Shown: positions 11,461-23,586 of the stretch, in pieces
How positions within the stretch are numbered: the first letter of the stretch is position 1
Layout of the letters: each line of letters opens with the position of its first letter
Assembly: GCF_033958435.1 (NCBI RefSeq)
Contig: NC_134137.1
Location: 175,225,501 to 175,289,500, forward strand
DNA length: 64,000 nucleotides
Reading direction: 5' to 3'
Origin: Carettochelys insculpta
Lineage: Eukaryota; Chordata; Testudines; Carettochelyidae
Notes under the pieces: generated by a model
The model's database searches: none
Told to the model about the DNA's origin: nothing
The model's input: only the letters and a program-made list of their open reading frames with translations
Program-made: the position numbers and the translations under genes

Positions 11461-12783
11461 CAGGTTATATCGACATAATCCATATTGGTGTGTGCTGACA
11501 CCTACTGCAGAATGACAAGAAAACTGCAGAACCTGATTCTGGAGACAGCTATGTTTTCAGAGATGGAGCTCAGAGAAATCAATGAATGGCTTTTTTGCAA
11601 TCGCTCAGTTGATCTTGCAACTCTGCTGATGAGGGAGCTTTTGACAGACAAAAGCTGATTCTTGTTCTCCTCTGCCTGCAGACCTCAGTGCAGGGTAGAC
11701 ATGCTGAGGTGGCAAGGGATATGGCTGAAGCACACTCTGCCCTGATTGTCCCCTCCCAACAAAGGGTCTCTGGAGCTCCCATGCTGCATTTTAGAACAGG
11801 GCCTCTGGCTGCGTTAACCTGCACCTGTGATAAGAGTCCGGGAGAGAATGAGGAAACCATAGCCAGCTAACAGCACCTCCTCTCCGAAGTGCCCATAAGA
11901 AACTGGGCACAATAGTTTCATAGATTCTAGTCTGACCTCCTGTACAAGACAGTCCACAGAACTTCCCCCAAGACACCAGGTACCAGACATCATGTAGAAA
12001 CTTGAACTTCCTCAGCTGAAAGGCACCATGTAATTGTGAAAATATACTTGGTCTTCTCTCTCACAGCGGAGCAATTAAATTTGCATCATCTTCACTACTG
12101 TGCATAGCAGTGCGCTTTTTTGGTTAGTACAGTAGGTTACAGCTTAGTAGGAGAAAAGGTAAAAATGCAGTTTCAAAGTCCTTTTCGTATGATATAATAA
12201 GCATTTATATGCCAGCCATTCCCTTCTGCCCTATACCACTGATCACAGCATTAGGGTTCTTTTAAAAAAAAAAGCAAAAAAAAAGCTGTGAACTAATGAA
12301 TTAGAGGCATTTTTAAACAAAAGCACCAGATATGACATTCTCCTGCCCTCTGTCCTGTCATCTGGGTGTTATGCCATCCTGCAAATATGTACAGTATTTG
12401 TTTGTATGAGGCAGCACTAATGTACACCTGCTTACCTTCTTCTTTGAGTAAATCTGTTCTTCAACTTTTCAGTCTCTTTCTCACCAACATTTCCTGCCAT
12501 TGGTGGCATGGAAACACTTTTAGTAGTGGGGATGCTCAAAGGCAGCTCCCTTACCCCTTTCTACTTCCTCCCTCAGGAGCTGGAGGGCAGTTGGGAGGCC
12601 AGGAGGAGAGCACCAGGGCTAGCATCCAGGACCCCAGCCTGGGGCGGCAGCCACCTAGTCTGGGGTATAAGGTCAGCAGCCATGGAGACACAGCTAAAAG
12701 TTGAGGGTGCTGCAGCACCCCCCACACGTCTAGTTCCTAGTACTATGCCTACCATGCTACCTTCTCCAGGTGATCTTCATCCG

Positions 12784-12817
<34 letters not shown>
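12784..12817. repeat. (TG)n microsatellite
   Basis: About 17 uninterrupted TG units. Confidence 0.95.
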
Positions 12818-12818
<1 letters not shown>

Positions 12819-12916
12819 GGATTTTGTCAGCAATGGCATGGACTCTGACTTTCATTTTGTAATATGTCCCTTTGGGTAACTGTCTTTACTGAGCAAATAT
12901 TTCTCATCTGTATGTG

Positions 12917-13815
12917 TTAGAGCTGCTCTTTGCTGCCATTACTTTTACACTTACAAGCATTGTGAGGCATACCATTGTTCTACGTAGTTGGGCTTTCAGA
13001 CTCAGTAACACATGCTTCTCATACACAACACCTGAGATATTATTCCATACTCCTTCAGCACTTCCCAGTCTACACTGTATCTCCTGCTCAAGGTCTCTGT
13101 CTTCTGTAACCCAGTCACCAAAGTACTTGAACTGCTCAGTCAGGTTTAGACATACTCCATTAGGTTACGTCCATACTTCTGGGAAGAGTTCGATTTTGAG
13201 TGTCTGGTAAAGCCATGCAGAATGGATCTCTGTGGTGTCAGCTATCACGTGGGGTAAAGGAAATCAATGGGAGAGTACTAGAGGCTAGTACTAGGGAAAT
13301 AAGACAATATCCAATACGTCGATTCTGGCTGCATGAATACTGTAGATAGAATTGCATACCTGAAATTGACTTCATTCCCTACCATAGACTTAGCCTCAAT
13401 CTCTATATTCAGTTTTCCTGGGTCACCTCAACTGAAGCATACAACCTCAATCTTAGTCATGTTCACTTTCATTCCAGGCCTGTTTAGCTGATCATACCAC
13501 TGATGTATTATTTCCTCTAGGTCTTCCTTTGAGTATGCCCTTAGTACTACGTCATTGGCATATTGGAGCTTCTTGCTTGGTTTCTGCTGGGATCTTTCTG
13601 CTGATTTGGTCTATCAACATGATAAACAACAGTGGACTGAGGGCCAACTCCTCCAGCAGTTCAACTTTTATTTCAAGGGGGCTTTTAAGTGTTCAAGAAG
13701 GAGTTTCCATTATTCTCCTACTCCTAGAATTCAAGAGTGGTGCCAGTACGTTCATCACATGAGACAGAAACTGTATGGATTCATGAATGCTTCCCTTTTT
13801 CTGTATTGGAGATAG
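12917..13815 (-). pseudogene. RTE-like LINE reverse transcriptase fragment, interrupted by a MITE
   Basis: Read on the minus strand, pieces of a non-LTR reverse transcriptase are recognisable in order: an ALSPLLFIMLIDQISRK block (around 13600-13660), the catalytic box as QYANDVVLRAYS (13551-13562 encodes Y-A-N-D), KEDLEEIIHQWYDQLN, and, after a gap, EQFKYFGDWVTEDRDLEQEI and RLGSAEGVWNNISGVV (about 12980-13145). The active-site motif should be YADD, so the second aspartate pair is damaged and the enzyme is dead. The gap at about 13160-13396 is filled by a MITE-like insert. The clade (RTE or a relative) is inferred from memory of the motif wording. Confidence 0.75.
13160..13396. mobile_element. 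MITE-like insert within the RTE-like LINE
   Basis: The insert starts TTA then GGTTACGTCCATACTTCTGG and ends CCATAGACTTAGCC; the reverse complement of that end, GGCTAAGTCTATGG, matches the start imperfectly. LINE protein similarity stops on one side (a LNIEIE-like peptide) and resumes on the other (NLTEQFKYFG), which marks it as an insertion. A matching 3-bp duplication was not seen. Confidence 0.55.
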
Positions 13816-14817
13816 ACTTGATAAAAAATGTAATTTCCATTCTCCATGAAATTTGGAAATCTGGCTTTGTCCCAAATGGGGATGAAAAGTTAAAATCTTA
13901 GGAATTTTGTGTAAAATAAAAACATGCCAAAAATATTGTATTTCAACCTCAAATGCTTCTTTTCACCTTCTATAATATAATATAATATAATATTCAGAGA
14001 TAAAAATGAAACATCTTGACCTTATCGAAAAGAAACAATTTGATAGTGGACCATTTAAACTACCTACCATACTGCTATTTTCCCATAAAATACTTCACTT
14101 TTGTTATACTAGCACTTTCTACTGGAGAAATGGAGCAGTTCTAATGTCACAATGTTGGTTCCTCGGGAACTTCTGACATTTCAAAATTTCCTGTCACTGA
14201 AACAAAAATTCAAAATTTCCCATGGACTGAAAGTTTTGAACATTTTTTTGTTTCAGAAATGTCAAAGTGATCACATCAAAGTGTTTTAAGTGGTTTGTAT
14301 GTTGTATTAATGTAATATAAAACTCTATAACGTTGAAATGAGGGTCTTCTATCTGATCAAAACAAAATGTGTGATAACTTGTAAAATCAACATTTTCTGC
14401 TCTGTTGGAAATTTTTCAGACAGCTCAAAGTGTTAAATAATATTTCTTCTCGGTACAATTTTTATATTTGTACCACACCATATTGGTGTGGAACAGCTTA
14501 TTAATTATTCACTTTTTCTGGCAGCATTACCAATGGTATATTTTTTCTGTTCTGTGATAGAGTTCAGTTTGAATACTGGTATATCTTCAGGTCTGATTGT
14601 AGCATTAAATGGGAATTTCCCTAGAAGAAATATTGTAGGATCTGAGTGGGTCCTACATTTGGCTGCAAACTGATTTTGTCTTAAGGTTTGTACATATGTA
14701 CTTTACCCTATGTAACCTACACATCGATTTGTGGTTACCTGTCCTGCATGGTGGTACCTAGACCATGTCACATCAAAAGAAAGTGCCCTCTACAGCCTAA
14801 GTTGAGCACTATCTACC
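13816..14817. other. No gene seen
   Basis: AT-rich intergenic sequence. A short self-complementary pair of TTCAAAATTTCC-like words at about 14180-14220 is the only structure. Confidence 0.5.
13971..13992. repeat. (TATAA)n simple repeat
   Basis: Four TATAA units in tandem. Confidence 0.9.
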
Positions 14818-14886
14818 CTTCAGCTCAAGCTGTAGAGGTGCCTGTACTCAGCTCTGGAGGTCACAGGTTCAAGCCTGCCTGTAGGC
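14818..14886 (+). repeat. tRNA-derived SINE head remnant
   Basis: Contains AGCTCAAGCTGTAGAGG (box A-like) and, about 35 nt on, GGTTCAAGCCTG (box B consensus GGTTCRANNCC). The stem ends do not pair as in a true tRNA and no anticodon arm is evident, so a tRNA-derived SINE relic is more likely than a tRNA gene. Confidence 0.5.
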
Positions 14887-14899
14887 ACTTATACCATTG

Positions 14900-15320
14900 T
14901 GAGAGAGAGAGCAAGCTGGAATCCCAACCATGCCCGCTCTCCTCAGGCAGTGTCAGCTCTGCTGGCTTGGCCATGTCTGCAGGATGAATGATGGAAGGAT
15001 TCCAAAAGACACCCTGTATGGTGAGCTAGCCTCTGGCAAAAGACCTCCTGGACACCCCCAGCTGTGCTACAAAGATGTCTGCAAGAGAGACCTCAGAGAG
15101 GTAGAGGTTGAACTGGGAAGAACTAGCAGATGACCACAGCAGATGGAGGCAGGGGTTACACAAGGGCCTTCACAAGGGCAAGATGAGGATCAGGCAGCTA
15201 GCAGAGGAGAAGCAAAAGCACACTAAGGACTTGCCAGGCACCCACCACATCTGCAAGAGATGCAGCAAGGACTGTCACTCTTGTGTGGGTCTTCATAGTC
15301 ACAGTAGATGCTGTAAATGA
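14900..15320 (+). pseudogene. C-terminal region of a non-LTR retrotransposon ORF2
   Basis: Two overlapping frames encode the tail of a LINE polyprotein: QCQLCWLGHVCRMNDGRIPK and DTLYGELASGKRPPGHPQL, then DVCKRDLREVEVELG, RWRQGLHKG, and a Cys/His cluster CKRCSKDCHSCVGLHSHSRC resembling the terminal zinc finger of such elements. The split between frames near 15110-15130 marks a frameshift. It runs opposite to the LINE fragment at 12917-13815, so it is a separate insertion. The 'LGHVCRM...P' wording is common in RTE-type and related LINE C-termini; the clade is not certain. Confidence 0.7.
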
Positions 15321-15334
15321 AGTCCTCCATTGAA

Positions 15335-17211
15335 ACTATACAGGGCATGATCCACAGTCTATGTAGACTGAAGGATGCCTACTACTAATGCTAAAACCAA
15401 CATGATAGTGACATTTATTGTTATCATGGAGGGAGGGCACAAGTAGACTCTTACATATAAATTGCTAAAAGGCTTACCCTGAGTTACTTAATTATTTTGT
15501 TAAATAAAATGAAAACGTGCATGCTTCATTTGAATCACTGCTCTGGGCTAGGCCTGGGGATGAGGGATTCAGTGTGCAGGCTGCCCTGGGGAGAGAGGAC
15601 TACCCCAGCCCTCTCTCACTACAGCAGCTTGGGCTCAGTGAAAAGCACCTCTCCATAGCCACTGCTGCTCCAGTGGACACAGACAGGGGATGGGAAATAT
15701 CCCCTGGCTGAGGCGGGTCCAGGTTTGTCTATCTCTTGTGCCCCAGCCAGAGTGAGGAATACAGCAAACTGAACGCTTCCCCATGGCTCCCTGACAAAGA
15801 GGAACAGCCAGCAATGACAGCAGCCAGCAATGTTCCCGTATGATTTGGGACGGGGCCTTAGCCCCTGCTCCCTAAGGAGTGCATAGGGAATGGGAGGCTT
15901 GGGGCTGGGGAAGACCTGGAGGGCCCCTTTCACCTGCCTGGGGATTCTGTCTCTTTTCTGTATAGTTTTATGAGACACAATCCCATTCCTGGCACATACC
16001 ATTTTCCTGGCAGAACCAAACCCTTGCCTTGCTTTAAGCTATGAGAAAAGGAAACTTGTGTAACCAAATTTGATGGTCCCAGGTCTTACTGTGTAGGAGG
16101 AATTCTTGAACAAACAGAGAGATGGACACACCAACAAACAGACACACGAACAGACAAACGATCTCAAAGATATAGTAGATTTATGTTATATATGTATAAT
16201 GTCATTATATTTATGTACCATGTTTTTGATTCCATTGCAGCCAAGAATTGAGTCCATCTGAAAATCCCATCCTAAATAGACAAGGCAAAAGATGGGGAAT
16301 AGTCCAGAATTTGAAACATCTTTGTAGAAAAATGGACATGTTAAGGTATGAATTGGCCTCAGCATTTTCTTGGAGAGACTGACAATAATGCAGAATCTGG
16401 GTTTAGAAGTCACTATTTAATGAAATTAAAAATGTTCAGAGTGCAAAACAAAACGTTCACACAATTCAGGATGTGTATTTTTTCACTTTGTTGCATAGAA
16501 CATCACTGTAGAGATAATTCTGGTTCCATCATTCCTTTCCAACATTTAAACATGTCCCTATGAAATATCAATATATAAATTACAGAATAACTTAGAAGCA
16601 TATGAGTGTATAACAGTTAAAGCTAGCTAGAAAATGTGTTTTTCACATGGAAAAGTTAACTTCTTGCTGAAAAAATTGCAGCTGAAAGTTGAAAAAATTT
16701 CAGCCCATAATTTTTGGCTGAAAACCAAAACTTTCTATTCATGAATGCCATTTCCTTGTCTCAAGTGAGCTGTAGTTTAAGTGTGTCATGTCCCCATTCT
16801 CCTTTATAGACCAAGCTCCCTGGTCAGACTACCTCTCTCATGTTGCACCACAGTGTCACAGCATGATGATATCCCATCATGAGTGAATGTGGCCAAAGTA
16901 AGCAAAGAGAGATGCCTGGCTGGAGAACTCAGCATACACAGAAGAAGAAGAAATGAATGACATATCCAGACTCCAACTCTCATGATGAATTTACACATGA
17001 ACTCTGAATCAACATTTTAGTTTTTCAGCTAGCATACTCTCGTCCTCAGTCAAAACCTGATTTTGGTTGCTGTGTGTTTAGTTTTTGACAGTTGATTTTT
17101 ATTTTAGAAAGCAGACACTTTTTGCAAAACGTTTTTAATCAACCAACTATTTTTTAGTATAAAGAAAATTAGTTGTCATTGAAAATCCTCAACCAGCATA
17201 TTGGACACCTT
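15335..17211. other. No gene seen
   Basis: Mixed AT-rich DNA with a moderately GC-rich patch at 15540-15950. A 127-codon minus-strand frame (15619-16002) has no recognisable domain. A short inverted motif in AAAATTTC words lies near 16660-16740. Confidence 0.45.
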
Positions 17212-17569
17212 GGCTCCATCTACACTGGCCTCTCCCTTTCAAAAGGGGAACATTAATGAGGGAGTTCAGAAGATGCTAATGAGGTGCTTAGTATAATTGT
17301 GGCTGGGCATGATTCGAAAGTGCTGCTTTTAGAATGTACGCCACCTATGCAGACAGGGTCCTTTCGAAAGCACCCCCTGACTTTGAAAGCCCCTTGTTCC
17401 TAAAACCTAATAGGAATATGGGTTTTCAAAGTCAGGGGGTCCTTTTGAAAGGCCCCCATCTATACAGGCAGCATGCATTTCAAAAGCAGCACTTTCAAAT
17501 TGCATGCAGCTGCCATTATGCTAATTAGCATCTTCCTTTCGAAAGGGAGAGTCCAGGGTAAATGCAGCC
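17212..17569. mobile_element. Palindromic Harbinger-type MITE (about 358 bp)
   Basis: The left end reads GGCTCCATCTACACTGG, then CTCTCCCTTTCAAAAGGGGA and later GATGCTAATGAGG. The right end, reverse complemented, reads GGGCTGCATTTACCCTGGAC, then TCTCCCTTTCGAAAGG and GATGCTAATTAGC. The two halves are therefore inverted repeats of one another over much of the element, meeting near 17400. No coding content. The terminal motif is a decayed form of that on the other MITEs in the window. Confidence 0.75.
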
Positions 17570-18523
17570 CTCGACTCATATTAGGAAGTAACAAATGGAA
17601 AAAAATGTTGATCATGGAGCTGAGGATGATCAGACAGCATAAGTTAAGTCATATACAAGAGACATTATACGAACCAGCAATAGATTGTGATGTTTTGAAA
17701 TAATAATTCTCCAGACTATATAGTCTCTGGTATTTCATCTGAATCTGGTTGAGTAAACCTTTGTGCCTAAGGGAAGCCTTACTGACTTCCATGGGTCTCC
17801 ACCGTATGGCCCCTTGAGCTTGGAAAGTCCCATGTAAGTCAGTGGAGCTCTGCAGGGTGTATTTGCTGGGAGCCTATTACATTTGTATGGGTAATCATTT
17901 GTATGCAGAGTTTTGTTGAAAAGGTGCATGTTAAAATCAAGATTGTTAGTTCGTCTTTGTAGAAATTGTTCATTATATGAAAAATAGATAAATTTATTGT
18001 CCTTCTCTCAAATATAAGTGAAATTATAGAGATCCTTCGGTGTTGCAGAACATCATCCAAAGGTGTACATTTCAGTGACAAAAAATCCTCAAAGAGCAGT
18101 AATTCCTAAACGAGTGTCACATTTCTTATTTTCCTGGGGTTGACTGGATAATCTCCAGGCTTTCGTGGCGATGATCTGTTCTGCTGCACCTTATAAGGTA
18201 CCTATAGATAATTAACAAACAATTACTTATTAGCTTATATCAGAATGAAATCCATGAAATGTCCCACTCAAAACCCAAGTAGAAAGTAAAGCAGGATTAG
18301 GAGGAAAGAAAGTACATATGTAAGTTTCACAAGCAACAAACTGATTGCAGGACAGACAATTCCAACATTTGTTAATTAGTGATTTGCCATGGTATGACCT
18401 GCTAGCACACCCTTGCCATCTGTACCACTTGCAGCAAAAGACTGTTTGAATAGCTCTTCTCTGATCCTTTACTGACGTTACTCAATAAGCTGAAATAAAT
18501 GTAGAACACCTAGCATTGTTCTC
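17570..18523. other. No gene seen
   Basis: AT-rich sequence with chance frames only. Confidence 0.5.
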
Positions 18524-18526
18524 TTA

Positions 18527-18841
18527 GGCTGGATCTACACAATGGTCCCTCCAGCGCCGCTGCCAGCAGAGCTATGCAAAATGAGCTTCTTGGGATTGCA
18601 AATGGCTTGCTATATGCATACTCCCAAAGCTCATTACCACAGGCCAGCGAGAGTGCGGCATTGGCAGAAGGGGGTGCCGGCATTGCAGAGGTCATGTGGA
18701 CGTGCCTCTGCTGGATAAACCCGCCTCTGTCTCCAGTCCCTCGGGAGTATGCAAATGACACGCCATTTGCAATCCCGAGAAGCTCATTTTGCATAGCTCT
18801 GCCAGCAGCGGCATGGGGGGAAGTGCTATGTAGACATAACT
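18527..18841. mobile_element. Palindromic Harbinger-type MITE (315 bp) with TTA duplication
   Basis: TTA at 18524-18526 and 18842-18844 flanks an inverted repeat. The left arm contains GCTATGCAAAATGAGCTTCT and GGGATTGCAAATGGC; the right arm carries their near reverse complements (GCCATTTGCAATCCCGAGAA and GCTCATTTTGCATAGC). The ends read GGCTGGATCTACAC and, on the other strand, AGTTATGTCTAC. The arms join through a GC-rich centre near 18660-18720. Open frames on both strands of this stretch are by-products of the palindrome. Confidence 0.85.
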
Positions 18842-18844
18842 TTA

Positions 18845-20425
18845 GTATTACAATTAAAACTATTAAACATTTTGACCAAAGGAAAACAATATTTTAAAAG
18901 TAGATTGCCCGACATTGCAGGGTAGGCTCAGGGTCAGATTTCCAAAAGGCCTACCTCTGCATCCACTGTAGGCAATGGGAATTTTACAATAGATTGCAGT
19001 GGCACCACAGTTGGGTCCACACTGAGCACTTTTGGAAATCTTCCCCAGAAGAGTTGGAGTTCTTAATTATGTATGAATCAATGTGAAATATCACATGAAA
19101 GAGAAAGGAAAAGGAAAATAAGATTCAAAATCCTCAGCTACTGAAATAAAAAATTACATACATCAAACTGTTAACCCTCAAAAAAAGTCTAACAAAATAG
19201 TTACTTATTAAACTGCTCTAATGAACAAAAAATTACCTGCAAAATTACAAAATTGGGCAACTTCACAAATGCAGTTTCGCAGTTGCAAACCAGGTGGGAA
19301 TTCTAGCCAATAGTCCAAACCCTCATCTGTGGCTGATGATCATCCAGTGCAAATCAGCACAGGTGAGACAAAAAAGGTGGACTGGACCAGTAACTATCTC
19401 TGAGCCAGTATAGTCCCCAGTGTGACTAACACTGATTAACTCATGGTAGGCCTGACTGCAAGTTCACTGAAGTCAGTGGGACTCTCCTCATTCACTTCAG
19501 TGGGGCTCTGGATCAGACCCAAGATGAGAAAGCTGGATTTCAGCTACAGGATAGTCTTCCTGCGATTTGCTTGAGTCTAAAGTGTAAGTGCATGAAGTCT
19601 GTATTCTCTTGGTATTCGATCTGTGTTTAATATCTTAAATAATGCATCTGGTACATGTAAATTATTTAATGGATCATAGAAGGAAATGTTAGGTAACAAA
19701 TGGGAACAATATTGCTCTAATATACAGCTTTGGATTTAATGGCTCACAGCACCTCAAAGAAAACCACAAGATAAATGTAAGTATTTTAGGAACATGTCAT
19801 AAGACAGCTGTCTTCTGTTTCAAATATGAGACACTTTCCTCTTTCTTCTGCACCACAGAAACATGTTATTTGCCAAATTTACCCAAGTTTATTAACTATT
19901 CATTTCAACAGAGAGTGAATAGCGCTTTCAGAAGAGAACAGGTGCACTGTCTCTGCTTTCAGGGACTTTTCTGCTGAACTTCGCTTCTTGCAATTTAGCA
20001 ACAATCAGCCTGAGGGCTTTGCCTCTCTCTCCCAGCAGAATCATTGCCCATTTTTCATTTCCAGTGCACAGAGGAGCTTTCCTTTGGATTGTGGAAACCA
20101 TCAGAAGACTTAGCTGATAACAATTGTTGAGTTTATGGTTGAATTATTGCTATTTCAGTTATGTCAGACCATCCGAGACAAGTCATATAAATAAAAGTGC
20201 AGGATTACTATCTGCAGAAAAATTTACAGATTGACAAAAGAAATGATGCAGATATCAGCTGAAAAAACTGAGAAAGGAGATTGCAGAAAGCAACCTCTAG
20301 ATTCTCAGATACTCTGGACTGCCTGTCTAAATAGATCAGATTGAGAAGATGAACCTAAAGGCAGGAACGCTGGGTTTGTGTTACTTAATAACCATGAGGT
20401 CTCTAATAGAGACACAACAGAAATA
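18845..20425. other. No gene seen
   Basis: Ordinary AT-rich sequence, no recognisable repeat or exon. Confidence 0.5.
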
Positions 20426-20879
20426 TGGCCTGGTCTACCTGAGGCGGTTAGATCAAATTTAGCTGATTTAGGCTGATTTTATAAGCAATCAGTCCACATG
20501 ACAGAATCCAATTTGCCAACTTTAAGGGCTCCCAAGGCTGACTTTGGTACTACTGTTTTTCATGAGGAGTAACACCAAAATTGACGTTGTATGGTCAACT
20601 TTAGAGTAGTGCAGGTGGAGCATTGTGAAATTCAACATTTTTGGCCTCCTGAAAGTGTCCCACAGTGCCCTGATGTGACCACTCTGGCCACCACTTTAAG
20701 TTCTGCTGCAGTCCACGTATGCAGGAAACAGCCCAGGAAATTTTGAATTCCATTTCCTGTTTGGCCAGTATGGCAAATAGAGTAGGCAGTATACCTCAGC
20801 TATGCATCTGGCCAGGAATTCCCAGGATTGCAGATGAGCTCCAGCACAGAGTATGCAGGAGATCCAGACCTTCATTGCT

Positions 20880-21342
20880 GTGTGAGGGGATGAAGCTGTG
20901 CTAGCAGAACTATGAAGCAGCAAAAGAAACACAGACATCTATGCCAAGATCTCACAGGGCATGGTTGAAAAAAGGCTACACCAAGGAAGGTCAGCAGTGC
21001 TGCGTGAAAATAAAGGAGCTCAGGCAGGCATACCAGAAGACAAATGAAGTAAATGGACGTTCTGGGTCATCACCACAAGCATACCACTTCTCTAAGCAGC
21101 TGCATGGGATTCTAGGCGGCAGACCAAACCACTGTCCCCCAAGAGTACCCAAGAGATTCCTTATGCAACCTCTGGCAGCAGCAGAGAAGACATGGTGGAT
21201 GAGGAAGAGGAGGGGGACAATGGTCAACAGGTGAATGGAGCAGCTAATCTCACCGACAGCCAGCAGCATGTTTTAACTTTGGATCTCATCCCCTCGTCCA
21301 AGGGTGTTTTGCAGCCAGACCCTGATTGCAGGGAAGGCACCT
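20880..21342 (+). pseudogene. Harbinger Myb/SANT-like protein, exon 1 (broken)
   Basis: The N-terminal trihelix-like part is in one frame (KRNTDIYAKISQGMVEK, after an in-frame stop at the LAEL-stop-SSKR position). After a frameshift near 20975 it continues as KGYTKEGQQCCVKIKELRQA, YQKTNEVNGRSGSSPQ and HGILGG. These are the diagnostic words of the MSANTD-type proteins encoded by reptile Harbingers, which pair with the transposase for nuclear import and end binding. The exon appears to end at a GTGAGT donor (about 21343). Its partner exon is displaced 2.2 kb downstream by the nested hAT. Confidence 0.8.
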
Positions 21343-21522
21343 CTGGTGAGTTCTCATTTTAAATTACGCTACAGTTGGATTAAGGCAGTTGGGGGTGATC
21401 TGTGGCAGGCACTGTACCTATACAGCTCAAGCCCCTGGAATAACTTGTTAACGTCTCTGGAGACAGAGCACCAGTCCTCCCTGAGCATCTCTACAAAGCT
21501 CTCGGACAGATACTCTTTAATC

Positions 21523-23580
21523 CAGGGGTGAGCAAACTTTTTACACTGAGTCCCACTTTTTGTCCCTGATATTAGCAGGGGCCACCCCAACCTATGTAAT
21601 ATAATTGCAACTGATGGAAATTTTAGTTATCTTCATATGAGAAAGAAAAAGCCTTTCAGTGTGTTTTAGAAAATAAGTATGTAGAATGTCAAAACTTCAT
21701 TAACCAGTATATAAATGGGAATACTCATACACAAAAATAATAACATATTTCAATCTCTTTAATTAGTTGGATGAGCCTGAGACCCAGCAGCAAGAACATC
21801 CATGCTGAGTGTTATTCCAGAGACTGCTATCTTGAGCTCTGGTTCCACATCTATACAGGGATGAATTTTGCATTTTAAAGTAGCTAATTTGGGTGAAAGT
21901 AGCTTCACAAAGGTAAGTGGGAGCAAAAAACAGGAGCACTTCAACAGCATTTGTGGAAAGTTCAAGATATTCTGTCTTCGTGGAGACCCAAAAACTTGTA
22001 AGGCTTTTTGCTTTAAACTCCATTTTCAATGTGGAGTTGCTTGATACATCTTGCCCAGTAATTGATAGATGGGTGTTTCCTACATCCTCTTCTAAAGGCT
22101 TCCAAATCCAGTCAAATGCTGCTGTTGGCAAGTCCCAAAACATCTGGGAAAGACTGTGATAGAGATTTTCAAGGTGGGATGTTATAACAGTATCAGTCTG
22201 ACTGTGAGTACTATCATAGGCTTCAATGAATTCGCTGAGACATTGAAACATTTTGCCAGATCCTGTTTCATATTTATGTTTCCAGAGAATGAGCTTTTTT
22301 AAAAAATTCTGAAATATTGTCTCCCTTTTTTAAAATAATACTCTTTTTCTTTGTAGTGATGAATTCAGGTCAATTATTTTTTCAAAAATATTGCTGAGAT
22401 AACACAAAACGAGAAGCCATCTTTCACTGCAGAATTTTTCAGCCAAAAGTTTGTTATAATCCAAAAGGAAAAGTTGGAGTTCAGCCTTGAGCTCACAGAT
22501 GTGGCAATGACTATTGCCCCATGGTAACCAAAAGGTGCTTATCAAGTTGTGAGCCTATTTCATTACAGAACATGGAAAATAATCTGCTCTGTAAGGGTTG
22601 AGCTTTAATAAAATTCACTATATTTATTGCATCATTCAGAACTGCATCTGCTTTGGGCTCAAGGTTCTTTGCAGCAAGAGTTTCACAATGAATCATGCAA
22701 TGTATATGTTTCACACAAGGGGCAGTGTTTAGAACGTCCGCCCTGAAACCCTTCTTATGTCCCACCATTGCAGTGGCACCATCTATACATGCACCAGCAC
22801 AATCACACCCGACCTGATCACTGGCTTTAAAAATTCATCCACAATATTGAAGATATCTTCTCCAACAGGGGATCCTTCAAGTGATTTGCAGAACAACATT
22901 TCTTCTAGGATTTCACCTTCATAACAGTAGCTAACAAATACACTAGCTATTTCATGTTAACAATAACAGTACTTGCATCCAGTTGAACTGCACCCGTAAT
23001 ACATTGGTGAATTTCTATCAACAATTACGTTTCAATGTCCTTAGAAAGATCTATGATGCACCTCTTTATTGTGTCATGAGACAAAGGTATAGTTTTTCTG
23101 GCTTCAGCATATTTGCCACCATGTATAATTTCACTTATCTTAATTGCAGCTGGAAGTACTTATGTTTCACCAATGATATAGAGCTTCATTGCCGTTGCAA
23201 TGAGATGACACACTTCCAAAGCTACCCTCTGATCCTTTGATGATAATGTTACATATTTATTAATGATGTTTGCACTTGCCTTATTCAATTCTTCACGTCA
23301 TTTTAAAAAGGCAATGTCTTTATTTTTGTGTTCAGGATGCCCAGTAATCAAGCAGCACATGAGTTTTGTTGGTTTCATTCTGATATCAGCCAAGATATCA
23401 GAACAAAGTACACATTGAGGTCGTTGCTCATTATTCAGCACTGTCCATGAAAATCAAAAGCTAAAATTTGTCCTTGGGTATAACGCATCCCTATCGTTTT
23501 CCATGAATGTTCTTTCATGAAATTCCTTTGTGTGTTGTAAAATGCATCTCATCAACACAAAATATGTCTGGGCTTCACTT
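21523..23580 (-). mobile_element. hAT (ZBED-like) transposon nested in the Harbinger intron
   Basis: Begins with CAGGGGTGAGCAAACTTTTT at 21523, a classic hAT terminal motif. Minus-strand coding pieces follow from about 23510 down to 21763. The distal end was not pinned down: no matching inverted terminus is visible before the Harbinger exon 2 acceptor, so the 5' end may be truncated. The 23580 limit is set by where the host element resumes. Confidence 0.78.
21763..23510 (-). pseudogene. hAT transposase, ZBED/FAM200-like, frameshifted
   Basis: In order on the minus strand: a BED-type zinc finger segment (EQRPQCVLCSDILADIRMKP, about 23330-23430); a catalytic-core piece (ACIDGATAMVGHKKGFRADV, with HCMIHCETLAAKNL and NDAINIVNFIKAQPLQSRLF, 22511-22800); ELKAELQLFLLDYNKL and WLLVLCYLSNIFEKIIDLNS (22330-22545); and the hAT dimerisation tail (AVEVLLFFAPTYLCEATFTQ, 21763-22251). 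These are in different frames: shifts occur near 22520 and near 22290, and more upstream. The wording is that of the hAT lineage from which vertebrate ZBED5/FAM200 genes derive. It is a dead copy, not a domesticated gene. Confidence 0.82.
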
Positions 23581-23586
23581 ATGTTT

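Larger units (their letters stand above)
11187..12916. other. No gene seen; CR1 scrap and TG microsatellite inside
   Basis: Apart from the CR1 piece at 11383-11460 and the (TG)n tract at 12784-12817, this is unannotated AT-rich DNA with chance frames. A-runs occur at 12262-12288. Confidence 0.5.

Noticed and set aside
14818..14886. Possible tRNA gene
   Set aside because: Box A/B-like motifs only; no complete cloverleaf and no terminator. More likely a SINE relic.
21763..22251. Possible domesticated ZBED/FAM200-type gene
   Set aside because: The homologous pieces are in different frames with stops between, have a hAT terminal motif, and sit inside another transposon. It is a dead transposon copy.
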